Below, piece after piece: positions 31,686-39,702 of a DNA stretch of 64,000 bases. Origin of the DNA: an uncultured Clostridia bacterium. Lineage in GTDB: Bacteria > Bacillota > Clostridia > Christensenellales > Borkfalkiaceae. Numbering within the stretch: the first letter of the stretch is position 1; every line of letters begins with the position of its first letter. The notes below the pieces were generated by a model. The model was given only the letters and a program-made list of their open reading frames with translations. It searched no databases and was not told the DNA's origin. The translations under genes and the position numbers were made by a program. The stretch spans positions 1-64,000 of the forward strand of contig CANRJR010000006.1 in the NCBI GenBank assembly GCA_947631005.1, written 5' to 3'.

Positions 31686-32765
31686 TTATACGTACAGCCA
31701 TGTGAGGTCGGTGAGTGCGGGGTCGCTTGACAGCGGCTTGACTTTCATTTTGACCTCGATCTCCCTGTCGAGCACCGTCAGAGCGTAGTCGCCGTAGGCG
31801 TACCCCCAATACGACCGCTCGCTCATAAAGACGTTGAGCGTGCTCTCGATCTTCTTGACCGCATATTTCTTGTCCACATCGATGGTGACGGTGAAGTCCA
31901 TCGTCCCCTCGTTGCTGCCCACGACGATAAAGCCGAACAGACCCTCGATCAAAAACGCCTCGGGATCTTTTTGGGCTTCGCGCACCGTCGCCCCGAATTC
32001 GTAGGGATCGCCGAAGAGCTCGCGCACGGACGGCTCTCCCCCCAACGTCTCCACGACATAGCTAAACACCTCGTCGAACCCCTCCAGATCGGACGCGGCA
32101 AACAGCTCGCCGAGCGTGCAGTCGGGGTGCTCTTTATAGTACGCCGCGCCGCCTTCGAGCTTTTCGAATACGGTCGCAAGCGCGTCGATCACGTCGTATT
32201 CGACGCGGTAGCCGCTCCCCGCCTTGTAGACCTTGCTCATGGCGGTGAGCTCGGAATTGCCGTAAGAGCCCAAATCGTCCACCGCGAGACGGACGTCCCC
32301 TGCCAGGAGGAAGGAGTTCTCGCGGCATTCTTTGACGAGCGCGCCAAAGTTTCCCGCCTTGACGCCAACCTCCTCCCACGTTCCGTCGCCGTAAAAGGCG
32401 GACTTTCCGCGGACAAAGGCGAGCTCGAACCGCTTGACGCCGTCTTTATCGACAATGTTGGTAAAGGAATCGCCGAATAGAAGCCCGCCGCGCTCATAGG
32501 CGGTGACGTCGATCGCTTGTTTCGCGGTCGTTTTGTCCGTTGTAGACCACTGTGTCTTTTTGTCTGTGACGCGGCTCGTGACCTTTTTGTCCACGGCGGT
32601 CGCATCGATCGAAGCGTCGAAAGCGGAAAATTCGGCGGTTTCGAGCGCGGCAAGCACTTCCGCTTTCTCGGCTTCGCCGACCTCCTTTTTCCCGCACCCC
32701 GCAAACAGGGCGAGCGCGCCCGCCGCGAACATTGCGCAAAATACGACCCATGTTGATTTTTTCAT
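31686..32765 (-). CDS. Putative lipoprotein, unknown function
   Basis: The product is 359 aa. The signal peptide (MKKSTWVVFCAMFAAGALA) ends in the lipobox LFAGC, so Cys24 should be lipidated and the protein anchored outside the membrane. The mature part is rich in Asp, Glu and Lys, with beta-strand character (DKKVTSRVTDKKTQWSTTDK; TMDFTVTIDVDKKYAVKKI), resembling clostridial lipoproteins of unknown role. It has its own promoter (TTGCAA-17-TATACT) and is isolated between sipL and ispE. Confidence 0.8.
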   Translation of the reverse strand: MKKSTWVVFCAMFAAGALALFAGCGKKEVGEAEKAEVLAALETAEFSAFDASIDATAVDKKVTSRVTDKKTQWSTTDKTTAKQAIDVTAYERGGLLFGDSFTNIVDKDGVKRFELAFVRGKSAFYGDGTWEEVGVKAGNFGALVKECRENSFLLAGDVRLAVDDLGSYGNSELTAMSKVYKAGSGYRVEYDVIDALATVFEKLEGGAAYYKEHPDCTLGELFAASDLEGFDEVFSYVVETLGGEPSVRELFGDPYEFGATVREAQKDPEAFLIEGLFGFIVVGSNEGTMDFTVTIDVDKKYAVKKIESTLNVFMSERSYWGYAYGDYALTVLDREIEVKMKVKPLSSDPALTDLTWLYV

Positions 32766-32778
32766 CGCGTACCCCTCT

Positions 32779-32841
32779 CTTTCTTGCGTTCAAGAAAGTT
32801 TCCTTTGCGAACAGTATAGCACGCTTCCTTGCCTTTTGCAA
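32779..32841 (-). promoter_or_regulatory. Promoter and leader palindrome of the lipoprotein gene
   Basis: On the minus strand, TTGCAA (32836-32841), 17 bp and TATACT (32813-32818). In the leader the perfect palindrome CTTTCTTG-AACG-CAAGAAAG (32779-32798) ends next to the AGAGAGG ribosome-binding site, so it could be an operator or an RNA hairpin. Confidence 0.65.
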
Positions 32842-32858
32842 GACGTTTGCAGACGATT

Positions 32859-34337
32859 TTAGCCGCGGGTGAGCGTCTTTTTGCGGTAGACGATGACCCG
32901 CTGACCCTCCTTTACGGGGAACTCGATGTCGGGATTGCTCGCCGCGACCTCCTCGGGCGGCTTTTTCAAGCTCTTCGCGAGCTCCCAAAGTCCGTCGCCC
33001 GCGCGCGGAACGTACACGCTCACCGCGCTGTCGTTGAGGGCGATCTTCTCTCCCTCCTCGGCGGAGGACACCAGCCGCGCCGTGACCGTGCGCTTCTCCT
33101 GCAAGGTGATTTTGAGGGTGGCTTCGGCGTCGATCTCCCCCTCCTGTTTCTGACGCGCGCTCATGCCGCAGACGAGCACGGAGACGGAAGCGTCCCGCCC
33201 CTCGACGGCGACCGAAAAGGGCAAGCCGATCTCCACCCCGCGGTGCGCGCCGTCTGCGCCGCAGACGAGAAGCGTCGCCATTGCGACCCCCTCCACCCGC
33301 GTGCCGCCCTCCCCCGGAACGAGGTTGGCTTCGGCGCGGGCGCGGACGATCGCCTGCAAGGCGTCCGAGAAGTCGACGGGCGAGGAGAGCGCGCATTTGC
33401 CCGCGATCTTTTCGGTGACGCGGAACACGTCGCCGACGCCCGCGCTCTCGGCGGTCGCAAAGGTGAGGCGCGCCGCGTTCGTCGGCGAGAACGCGTCGGT
33501 CACCGCGTCCACTTCGGTCTCCTCGTACACGCACCCCTCGGCAGAGAGGGTGAAGAGGGCGGTGATGCGGCACTTGCCCTTTTCCTCGTCGGCGTCGGCG
33601 CGAAGATTGACGCCGAGCACGCTCACCTGCGCCTCCGCGCTGCATCCGAACGACGCGCTGTCGCAGGGGATCTCGATGGAGAACGGCACGAGCCGCTCGA
33701 ACGAGACGAGCCCGCTGCCTTTGAGGGCGAGCACGCCGAGGTTGATCTCCCCCTCGGCTTTGAGCATGCCCGTTTCGCAGACGAGGTCGGTGAGGTTGAC
33801 CGCCTCGGTGTGCTGTAAAATGTCGCCGACGAACTCGGTTTCGAACTCGTCCTCGGTCTCCGCCGCGCCCGAAACGAGGTGGGCGGCGAGCACCGTTACG
33901 GGTTCGCGACGCATGACGAGATCCCCGCCCGAAAGATATTCAAAGGTCTGTTCGCCGTAGAGGGAGACGTCTGCGCCGAGAAGAGCCTGCGCATACACGC
34001 TCGCCCCCTCCTTGCGCAGGGAGACGTTTTCGACGCAGAGCTGTACCCGCGCCGTGAGCGCGGGCGTGCAAAATTCGTCTTTGTGCGACGCGGAAAATTC
34101 CACACCCTTTTCGGCGCGGCAAACCCGCTTTTCCGCGTCCTCATAGACGATGGAAAAATGCGCCTTGCCGAAATAGCGGACCTCGCCGCTTCCCGACTCC
34201 GCGCCCGTGAGCGCGGCACTGCAATGGACGGACAACACCGTTTCCACGTCCGTAAAGCGGCATTCCACGGCGGTTTGGGCGGCGAGCTGTTTGCGCTTGC
34301 CGTATCCGCGGAAGGTTTCTGTCTGCGTTTTCAACAT
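32859..34337 (-). CDS. SipL-like DUF3794/LysM spore morphogenesis protein
   Basis: The product is 492 aa. ATG 34337 follows AGGGGAG. Three DUF3794-type repeats fill most of the length; each has the alternation of a VLSVHCSA-like strand, an acidic turn and an FSIEIPC/FSVAVEG-like strand. The C-terminal 45 residues are a LysM domain (VYVPRAGDGLWELAKSL...PGEGQRVIVYRK-like). This is the architecture of SipL, which links SpoIVA to the forespore in clostridia. Location beside veg and ispE matches other clostridial genomes. Confidence 0.82.
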   Translation of the reverse strand: MLKTQTETFRGYGKRKQLAAQTAVECRFTDVETVLSVHCSAALTGAESGSGEVRYFGKAHFSIVYEDAEKRVCRAEKGVEFSASHKDEFCTPALTARVQLCVENVSLRKEGASVYAQALLGADVSLYGEQTFEYLSGGDLVMRREPVTVLAAHLVSGAAETEDEFETEFVGDILQHTEAVNLTDLVCETGMLKAEGEINLGVLALKGSGLVSFERLVPFSIEIPCDSASFGCSAEAQVSVLGVNLRADADEEKGKCRITALFTLSAEGCVYEETEVDAVTDAFSPTNAARLTFATAESAGVGDVFRVTEKIAGKCALSSPVDFSDALQAIVRARAEANLVPGEGGTRVEGVAMATLLVCGADGAHRGVEIGLPFSVAVEGRDASVSVLVCGMSARQKQEGEIDAEATLKITLQEKRTVTARLVSSAEEGEKIALNDSAVSVYVPRAGDGLWELAKSLKKPPEEVAASNPDIEFPVKEGQRVIVYRKKTLTRG

Positions 34338-34454
34338 AAAATTACTCTCCCCTATTTGGTTTCCCTCTATCATATGCGCCGCGGCGCGCCGCTATGCCGC
34401 GCTTTCGCTGTCGCCAGAGGTATATTTTGCGGGAAAGCGGTCTATCATTGTCGT

Positions 34455-34706
34455 ATGATCAAGCCCAAGCGCGACATCGCCCGCGTCAAGAGCGACATTC
34501 AACGCTGTTTGAAACAGCAGGTGGACGTGACCGTCAATTTGGGACGCAACAAGGTGCTCAAATTCTGCGGCGAACTTTCGGGCGTGTACCCCGCCCTCTT
34601 CACCGTGAAACCCAACGAGAGCGGCTTCCTCGGGAAAACGTCGTATTCCTACGCCGAGGTGCTCTGCGGAAGCGTCTCCGTCAAGCCCAAACAAAACTTG
34701 CCTTGA
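34455..34706 (+). CDS. veg: Veg family protein
   Basis: The product is 83 aa. The family hallmarks are the N-terminal helix SDIQRCLKQQVDVTVN, then LSGVYPALFTV and KTSYSYAEVLCGSV, as in B. subtilis Veg (86 aa), which affects biofilm matrix expression. ATG 34455 is taken because the family starts there; the Shine-Dalgarno is weak. It is divergent from the SipL-like gene with 117 bases between. A clear terminator follows. Confidence 0.85.
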   Translation: MIKPKRDIARVKSDIQRCLKQQVDVTVNLGRNKVLKFCGELSGVYPALFTVKPNESGFLGKTSYSYAEVLCGSVSVKPKQNLP

Positions 34707-34731
34707 AAAGGCGTCGCGTTCCGCGGCATAC

Positions 34732-34763
34732 AAAAAGCGGTTTGAAAATACAAACCGCTTTTT
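34732..34763. terminator. Rho-independent terminator after veg
   Basis: AAAAAGCGGTTTG and CAAACCGCTTTTT form a symmetric stem with T runs on both strands. It also serves the convergent flavodoxin-type gene. Confidence 0.9.
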
Positions 34764-34808
34764 CCTTTTGCCGACGATCTCATGGGGACATGGAACGCTC
34801 CCCGACCG

Positions 34809-35354
34809 TCACATGGATTTTCCCAATTCATAGGCTGTAACGAGTTCTTTTCTTCCTTTAATATCGCCGATTCCCGCAACTTCGCCGCAGAGAACTTTGC
34901 CGAGGCTTTTCCAACCGAGATGTTGTTCCAAGCGGTCGTACCAATACGAACTTTCTTCAAACTCATGACCCTCTGCCGCCATCAAAAGAACGGTTTCTTT
35001 CTGCGGGTTTCGGTAATCTTCATTGCACTCCGCGACGGCGAACAGTCGGTCGAAACAAGTTTTCAGCTGTCCGCTGATCGTCCAATAATATAAAGGAGTT
35101 GCAAGAACCACAATGTCGGCTTCCCTGTAAACGGGATAGATTTTTTGCATATCGTCTTTCTGCACACACGGACTATTTATATCTTTTCCGCCGCCGTAGC
35201 ACCCCAAACAGCCGTGAATGTTCATGGATTGCAGAAAAAATTCTCTCACTTCGTTTCCGCTTTCGGTTGCCCCGCGCGCAAATTCGGAAACAAGCGCGCT
35301 CGTATTGCCCTTTCTCCTCGGACTGCCGTTCAAAATCAATATTTTTTTGCCCAT
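34809..35354 (-). CDS. Flavodoxin-fold NAD(P)H-dependent oxidoreductase
   Basis: The product is 181 aa. ATG 35354 follows GGCGAGG. The N-terminal phosphate loop LNGSPRRKGNTSAL (7-20) binds FMN. GCLGCYGGGK followed by Cys in SPCVQKDDM (about 47-70) is the cysteine pattern of the iron-sulfur flavoprotein/azoreductase-like group. It probably reduces quinones or similar electrophiles. It is the second gene under the HxlR-type operator, 14 bases after a SnoaL-like gene. Confidence 0.88.
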   Translation of the reverse strand: MGKKILILNGSPRRKGNTSALVSEFARGATESGNEVREFFLQSMNIHGCLGCYGGGKDINSPCVQKDDMQKIYPVYREADIVVLATPLYYWTISGQLKTCFDRLFAVAECNEDYRNPQKETVLLMAAEGHEFEESSYWYDRLEQHLGWKSLGKVLCGEVAGIGDIKGRKELVTAYELGKSM

Positions 35355-35368
35355 GATTGCCTCGCCGA

Positions 35369-35752
35369 TTATTTTTGAATGGTATTGGAATTTTGGTTGT
35401 AGGCTTTGGCGACGCACTTCCATTCTCCGTTCAGTTTCAGAAGAAGTAAATAGTCGGTAAAATCGATCTTGCCGCCCCATCCCTCTTCCAAAACGCGGAC
35501 GACGGCAAGCGTTTCCTCGACGGTAATAACGTCCACTCTCGCTTTGAAATTTGCGTCCGCGCCGACCGTATCCACATTACGGTAGAACTGTTCGATAGAA
35601 CCGTGTTCGAGTTCGCCGTTGAGAATGCCGAACAAGACGGCTTCGTCGGTAAACAGTTCTTTTGCGTATTTGCTGTTGCCCTCGGCTACGCTCTTGACGA
35701 AATTCATCGCCGCCTTTTCCACGTCTTGATAGTCTTTCAATGTCGCTCTCAT
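35369..35752 (-). CDS. NTF2/SnoaL-like (lumazine-binding-2 type) protein
   Basis: The product is 127 aa. ATG 35752 follows AAGGAG. The small alpha+beta cone fold is shown by the N-terminal helices (VEKAAMNFVKSVAEGN) and the C-terminal strands FTDYLLLLKLNGEWKCVAKAY, typical of the SnoaL-like/DUF4440 group of small-molecule binding or enzyme proteins. First gene of a two-gene operon with the flavin oxidoreductase, divergent from hxlR. Exact activity unknown. Confidence 0.82.
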   Translation of the reverse strand: MRATLKDYQDVEKAAMNFVKSVAEGNSKYAKELFTDEAVLFGILNGELEHGSIEQFYRNVDTVGADANFKARVDVITVEETLAVVRVLEEGWGGKIDFTDYLLLLKLNGEWKCVAKAYNQNSNTIQK

Positions 35753-35786
35753 AAAATAAATCTCCTTAAAATTGATTGACAGACTT

Positions 35787-35840
35787 ATTTTATGATCGTA
35801 TAATTTTTTTGTCAAGTACGCACATTTATGTATGGTACTT
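35787..35840. promoter_or_regulatory. Divergent promoter region with an HxlR-type dyad operator
   Basis: For the minus-strand operon: TTGACA (35810-35815), 17 bp, TAAAAT (35787-35792). The dyad AAGTAC-gc-ACAT-tt-ATGT-atg-GTACTT (35814-35840) overlaps the upstream edge of that -35 box and lies in the promoter zone of hxlR, so one protein could repress both directions. Confidence 0.75.
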
Positions 35841-35864
35841 ACTATTTAGAAGGTATAGGAGAAT

Positions 35865-36197
35865 ATGATGGAACGGTGCATTGCCAATGAAACCCTTGCG
35901 GACACGGGTTTTTCGTACACGTTATCGCTCATCAACGGAAAATACAAGATGACGATCCTCTATACGCTCATGGAGTTTTCCGTGGTGCGTTTTAACGAGT
36001 TGCAAAGATATATCAAGGGCATTTCTTATAAGACGTTGAGCGTCATGCTGAAAGAGCTCGAAGCGGACAAATTGATCGTCCGCAAAGAATATCCGCAGAT
36101 CCCGCCGAAAGTGGAATACAGTCTTTCCGAACGCGGAAGATCGCTCATGCCCATTCTCGATATGATGTGCGAATGGGGAGATCAGAACAGACTGTAA
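35865..36197 (+). CDS. HxlR-family winged-helix transcriptional regulator
   Basis: The product is 110 aa with AGGAGAAT before the ATG. The whole protein is one MarR-like winged helix: LSLINGKYKMTILYTLM, FNELQRYIKGISYKTLSVML (recognition helix) and the wing YPQIPPKVEYSLSERG. The single Cys5 near the N-terminus is where redox-sensing members (YodB, HypR) carry their sensor Cys. It is probably an electrophile- or redox-responsive repressor of the divergent oxidoreductase operon. Confidence 0.92.
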   Translation: MMERCIANETLADTGFSYTLSLINGKYKMTILYTLMEFSVVRFNELQRYIKGISYKTLSVMLKELEADKLIVRKEYPQIPPKVEYSLSERGRSLMPILDMMCEWGDQNRL

Positions 36198-36232
36198 AAG
36201 CAGCCGTTGCGATCGTTCGCAACGGCTGCTTT
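36197..36232. terminator. Rho-independent terminator after hxlR
   Basis: AAAGCAGCCGTTGCGA and its near-perfect complement surround a short loop; T-rich on the plus strand (TTTC). Confidence 0.85.
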
Positions 36233-36289
36233 CGGCTTTCAAGAGACGGTGCGCGCGCCGCTATGAACGCCCGCGTTTGCCGTCCGTAT

Positions 36290-36733
36290 TTATTCCGCAA
36301 TGATCTCTTTCCAACGCTTTTCGAACGCCTCTTCGCTGTGAAGCAATTCTTCGGCGAGTTTGACCACTTCGGGATCGGCTTCCCCGCTCATCTCCGCGAG
36401 GGAGGAACGAAGCGCGGTGATCCCCATCACCGTCCCCTGCACCATCATCTCCGCGATATGGGCGCGGGAATCGTCTTTCATGGCGTTCATTTTGATGCCG
36501 CCCCACATCATCGCCTTTTTGAGGGGATTGGGATTTTTGAGTTCGATGTCTCTGTCGCGGGCGAGGATCGCCGCTTTGCCGCCGACGCGCTCGTATTCCT
36601 CGTGCTCGCGCAAGAGCTCCTCTTTGATCTCGCCGTCGTCCGTTTCGGGAAGAATGTCCGAAATGGATTGCAGGGCATAGGCGCAGTTTCTGTGAACTTC
36701 CGCCAAAACTTCTTCGCTTTTTTTGATATCCAT
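36290..36733 (-). CDS. Helical protein of unknown function
   Basis: The product is 147 aa. ATG 36733 has AAAGGAG at ideal spacing; the longer frame is discarded. It is all alpha, with regularly spaced His, Glu and Met, and four predicted helices (about 1-30, 35-62, 85-115, 118-146), reminiscent of ferritin-like bundles, but I do not see paired E-x-x-H metal motifs. Divergent from rplU. Probably cytosolic. Confidence 0.65.
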   Translation of the reverse strand: MDIKKSEEVLAEVHRNCAYALQSISDILPETDDGEIKEELLREHEEYERVGGKAAILARDRDIELKNPNPLKKAMMWGGIKMNAMKDDSRAHIAEMMVQGTVMGITALRSSLAEMSGEADPEVVKLAEELLHSEEAFEKRWKEIIAE

Positions 36734-36800
36734 AGTCTCTCCTTTCATGGGCAGTTTGCGAAATTTTCTGCGGTTTATGCGATTTCCCGCGCAAAACCGC

Positions 36801-36920
36801 TTGACTTTTTTTCGCGGGTATGGTACATTCGGTGTTGAGCCGCGAAAGACGGGCACAAAGCATCCTGCAACAGGGGATCGCCTACGACGCTTTGCGAGAC
36901 CGGGAAGAGGAGGTAAAAGT
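36801..36920 (+). promoter_or_regulatory. Promoter and structured leader of rplU-rpmA
   Basis: TTGACT (36801-36806), 17 bp, TACATT (36824-36829). The leader of about 85 bases has CAAAGC (36856-36861) pairing with GCTTTG (36889-36894) around an inner CCTG-CAA-CAGG hairpin, then AGGAGG. This is the position and size of an L21-type ribosomal protein leader; the match to that RNA family is my inference. Confidence 0.65.
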
Positions 36921-37226
36921 ATGTACGCAATCATCGACAACGGCGGAAAACAGTACAAAGTTTCCGAAGGCGACGTGGTAAGAGTGGAAAAACTTCGCGC
37001 CGAAGTGGGCGAAGAAGTTACGTTCCCCGTCGTGCTCGTTTCCGACGGCGAAACCGTCAAGGTCGGGCAGGACGTTGCATCCGCAAGCGTGAAGGCGACC
37101 GTGCAGGCGCAGGATAAGTACAAGAAGATCATCGTCTTTAAGTACAAGGCAAAGAAGAACGAGCGCAAAAAGCAGGGTCATCGTCAACCCTTCACCGAAG
37201 TAAAGATCGAAAAAATTTCGGTCTGA
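36921..37226 (+). CDS. rplU: 50S ribosomal protein L21
   Basis: The product is 101 aa beginning [14 protein letters not shown], the L21 N-terminus. The conserved end [19 protein letters not shown] contacts 23S rRNA. AGGAGG precedes it. Next gene is rpmA after 23 bases. Confidence 0.98.
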   Translation: MYAIIDNGGKQYKVSEGDVVRVEKLRAEVGEEVTFPVVLVSDGETVKVGQDVASASVKATVQAQDKYKKIIVFKYKAKKNERKKQGHRQPFTEVKIEKISV

Positions 37227-37249
37227 CGCGATTCAATAAGGAGTGAAAC

Positions 37250-37516
37250 ATGATTTTTATCGGATTATTCGCGCATAAAAAGGGAACGGGCTCGTCCCAC
37301 AACGGAAGAGATTCCGAAGCCAAACGCCTCGGCGTGAAGCGGCAGGACGGGCAGGAAGTGCTCGCGGGCAGCATCATCGTGCGCCAACGCGGGACGAAGA
37401 TCCACCCCGGCAACAACGTCGGCATCGGCGGGGACGATACCCTCTTCGCCCTCAAAGACGGCGTCGTCCGTTTCGAGCGCAAAGGAAAAGACAAAAAACA
37501 AGTCAGCATATATTAA
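37250..37516 (+). CDS. rpmA: 50S ribosomal protein L27, with short N-terminal extension
   Basis: The product is 88 aa. AAGGAG before the ATG fixes the start, so the seven residues MIFIGLF before AHKKG are translated. Bacillota L27 normally has such an extension ending in FF/F-A that the protease Prp removes. The prp gene usually lies between rplU and rpmA but is absent here. The rest ([20 protein letters not shown]) is typical L27. Confidence 0.97.
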   Translation: MIFIGLFAHKKGTGSSHNGRDSEAKRLGVKRQDGQEVLAGSIIVRQRGTKIHPGNNVGIGGDDTLFALKDGVVRFERKGKDKKQVSIY

Positions 37517-37538
37517 ATAGGATAGCAAAACGAAACCG

Positions 37539-37576
37539 CGCCCCTTTTGTAAGTGTAAAAGGGGCGTTTGTTTTTC
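37539..37576 (+). terminator. Terminator after rpmA
   Basis: CGCCCCTTTT (37539-37548) pairs with AAAAGGGGCG (37557-37566); TTTGTTTTT follows. Confidence 0.92.
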
Positions 37577-37668
37577 GAAAATTTCGATTGGACTGGGACG
37601 GAAGTCCCCCACTCCCGCATACAATGGAGAAAAAAAGCAAAATATTTTCCGAATCGCGGGAAAATCGC

Positions 37669-37697
37669 TTGCAATCTTTCCCGATATGTGATATATT
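37669..37697 (+). promoter_or_regulatory. Promoter of the three-tRNA cluster
   Basis: TTGCAA (37669-37674), 17 bp, TATATT (37692-37697), 13 bases before the first tRNA. Confidence 0.8.
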
Positions 37698-37710
37698 TAT
37701 CAAGCAGTTC

Positions 37711-37786
37711 GGAAGTTTAGCTCAGCTGGGAGAGCATCTGCCTTACAAGCAGAGGGTCATAGGTTCGAGTCCTATAACTTCCACCA
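37711..37786 (+). tRNA. tRNA-Val(UAC)
   Basis: 76 nt with encoded CCA. Acceptor GGAAGTT/AACTTCC; anticodon loop CTTACAA. Confidence 0.97.
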
Positions 37787-37811
37787 ATACAGCGCGGATA
37801 GCTACTTTTAT

Positions 37812-37886
37812 GCGGGAATAGCTCAGTGGTAGAGCGTCACCTTGCCAAGGTGAATGTCGCGGGTTCGAGTCTCGTTTCCCGCTCCA
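37812..37886 (+). tRNA. tRNA-Gly(GCC)
   Basis: 75 nt with encoded CCA. Acceptor GCGGGAA/TTCCCGC; anticodon loop TTGCCAA. A short hairpin and T8 follow before the next tRNA, a possible partial terminator. Confidence 0.97.
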
Positions 37887-37911
37887 AACACAGCTCCGCG
37901 CTGTTTTTTTT

Positions 37912-37986
37912 GGCGCCATAGCCAAGTGGTAAGGCAAGGGTCTGCAAAACCCTGACTCCCCGGTTCAAATCCGGGTGGCGCCTCCA
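37912..37986 (+). tRNA. tRNA-Cys(GCA)
   Basis: 75 nt with encoded CCA. Acceptor GGCGCCA/TGGCGCC; anticodon loop CTGCAAA. Confidence 0.97.
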
Positions 37987-38011
37987 AAAACACACTGCGT
38001 TGTGTTTGCTT

Positions 38012-38048
38012 CGACCCCCTATCGTAACGATACGGGGTCGATTTTTTT
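38012..38048 (+). terminator. Terminator of the tRNA cluster
   Basis: CGACCCC-cTATCG-taa-CGATAc-GGGGTCG followed by ATTTTTTT. Confidence 0.9.
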
Positions 38049-38142
38049 AACACATTCTCCCATGTCGATATGCAAGACCCCCCTATCTTCCCTTTCCTGT
38101 TTCGGGAAAATTGTATTTTTCCATAATTTACAAAACAAACCG

Positions 38143-38171
38143 TTGACAAAACGGGGCGAATGTGGTATAGT
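38143..38171 (+). promoter_or_regulatory. sigma-A promoter of the DUF4143 ATPase gene
   Basis: Perfect TTGACA (38143-38148), 17 bp, TATAGT (38166-38171). Leader about 45 bases. Confidence 0.8.
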
Positions 38172-38221
38172 TGTTTTGTAAAAAGTGTCTTTGGACGCAA
38201 ATTCGGAATTATGGGTGTCGT

Positions 38222-39505
38222 ATGTTGCAGATCAAACGAGATATTTATCTCGACAAACTCATTCACAGGCGCGAAAACGGAATGATAAAGGTCATTACGG
38301 GCATTCGCCGTTGCGGGAAAAGCTATTTGCTGTTTGAGTTGTTCTACGATTATTTGCTGTCCGCGGGAGTCCGTCCCGAGCAAATTACGAAACTTTCTCT
38401 CGACGACGATAACAACGAAGAGTATCGCGACGCCAAAAAACTTTCAAGTTTTTTGCGCTCGCAAATAAAAGACGGCGAAATGCACTATTTCCTTTTGGAC
38501 GAAGTGCAGCTTGCCATATCGGATGAAGAGAGAAAAAATAAGAATATCAGGCTATACGGCATCTTCAACGGACTTCTTCAAATGCGGAACGCGGACGTAT
38601 ATGTAACGGGAAGCAGCTCGAAATTCCTCTCCTCCGATGTGTTGACGGAATTCAGAGGTCGCGGCGACGAAGTGAGAATATACCCGTTGACGTTCCGGGA
38701 ATTTTTTTCGGCGTACGGCGGCGACAAATTTTCCGCATATCGGGAATATTCCATTTACGGCGGTATGCCCTTGGCTTTATCTTTCAAAGATGAAGTGGAT
38801 AAAGCAAATTACCTGAATCATCTGTTCGCGGGCAACTATTTGAAAGACGTGGTGGAACGCTATAAATTGCGGGGCGACATGGTTCTGGACGCCTTGGTCG
38901 ATATATTGGCTTCGGACATCGGTTCTTTGACAAATCCGACAAAACTCGTAAACACGTTTTTATCGCGCGGAATCAAGACAAACGAACGGACGGTGTCTGT
39001 CTATATTGATTACCTCATCGACGCGTTTCTGATCAGAAAGGCGGACAGATATGACATCAAGGGCAAGCGTTACATCGGTTCGCCGTTCAAATATTATTTT
39101 GCGGATGTGGGGCTTCGGAATGCCCGCCTGAATTTCAGACAGCTCGAAGAAACGCACATTATGGAAAACATCATTTACAACGAGCTGTTGGTGCGCGGTT
39201 TCAATGTGGACGTCGGCATGGTGGAACGCCGCATTACCAATGCCGACGGGAAAAAACCGCTTGTCCGTCTGGAAGTCGATTTCGTGTGCAATCAAGCAAG
39301 CAGGCGTTACTATATTCAATCGGCTTACGCCATCCCCGACGAAGAAAAAATGGCGCAGGAATCGGCTTCGCTCGACCGCATCGAAGATTCCTTTAAGAAA
39401 ATCATCGTCGTACACGACTACACGCTTCCCTGGCACAACGAGAAAGGATATTTGATCGTCAACATCTTGGACTTCCTCCTCAACCCCGACAGCTTGGAGT
39501 TGTGA
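38222..39505 (+). CDS. AAA-type ATPase with DUF4143 C-terminal domain
   Basis: The product is 427 aa. ATG 38222 lies after the promoter; its ribosome-binding site is weak. Walker A is GIRRCGKS (about 27-34), Walker B YFLLDEVQ (about 90-97), sensor VTGSSS follows, and the DUF4143 nuclease-like domain (about 200-400) includes LEVDFVC. Such proteins are common, function poorly known, often in mobile or defence contexts. Base composition looks lower in G+C than its neighbours, and it sits right after a tRNA gene, both consistent with acquisition. A stranded eight-codon frame with a good ribosome-binding site at 39541 may be a remnant. Confidence 0.9.
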   Translation: MLQIKRDIYLDKLIHRRENGMIKVITGIRRCGKSYLLFELFYDYLLSAGVRPEQITKLSLDDDNNEEYRDAKKLSSFLRSQIKDGEMHYFLLDEVQLAISDEERKNKNIRLYGIFNGLLQMRNADVYVTGSSSKFLSSDVLTEFRGRGDEVRIYPLTFREFFSAYGGDKFSAYREYSIYGGMPLALSFKDEVDKANYLNHLFAGNYLKDVVERYKLRGDMVLDALVDILASDIGSLTNPTKLVNTFLSRGIKTNERTVSVYIDYLIDAFLIRKADRYDIKGKRYIGSPFKYYFADVGLRNARLNFRQLEETHIMENIIYNELLVRGFNVDVGMVERRITNADGKKPLVRLEVDFVCNQASRRYYIQSAYAIPDEEKMAQESASLDRIEDSFKKIIVVHDYTLPWHNEKGYLIVNILDFLLNPDSLEL

Positions 39506-39620
39506 GGACAGACGATAAAAACTCAAAACAGGAGAAAAATATGAAAGACGGATATATGAAATCTTAAAACAATCCGATGCGATCTTGGAAAAACTATTTT
39601 TGGGATAGAACGCCTCCAAG

Positions 39621-39696
39621 AGAAAAAGCGGAAAACGCAATGCGTTTTCCGCTTTTTCATAGGATGAGCGGCGGGCGCGTGCGCCCGCCGCTTTTT
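39621..39696. terminator. Paired convergent terminators between the AAA ATPase gene and gyrA
   Basis: Hairpin 1 AAAAAGCGGAAAACGCA with full complement and T runs on both strands (39622-39657). Hairpin 2 AGCGGCGGGCGC/GCGCCCGCCGCT then TTTTT (39666-39696). Confidence 0.9.
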
Positions 39697-39702
39697 CGGA
39701 AT

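Noticed and set aside
37588-38383. ORFs over the tRNA-Val/Gly/Cys cluster on both strands
   Set aside because: The products (LAQLGEHLPYKQRV-like and GNETRTRDIHLG-like) are typical false proteins read from tRNA genes; no ribosome-binding sites.
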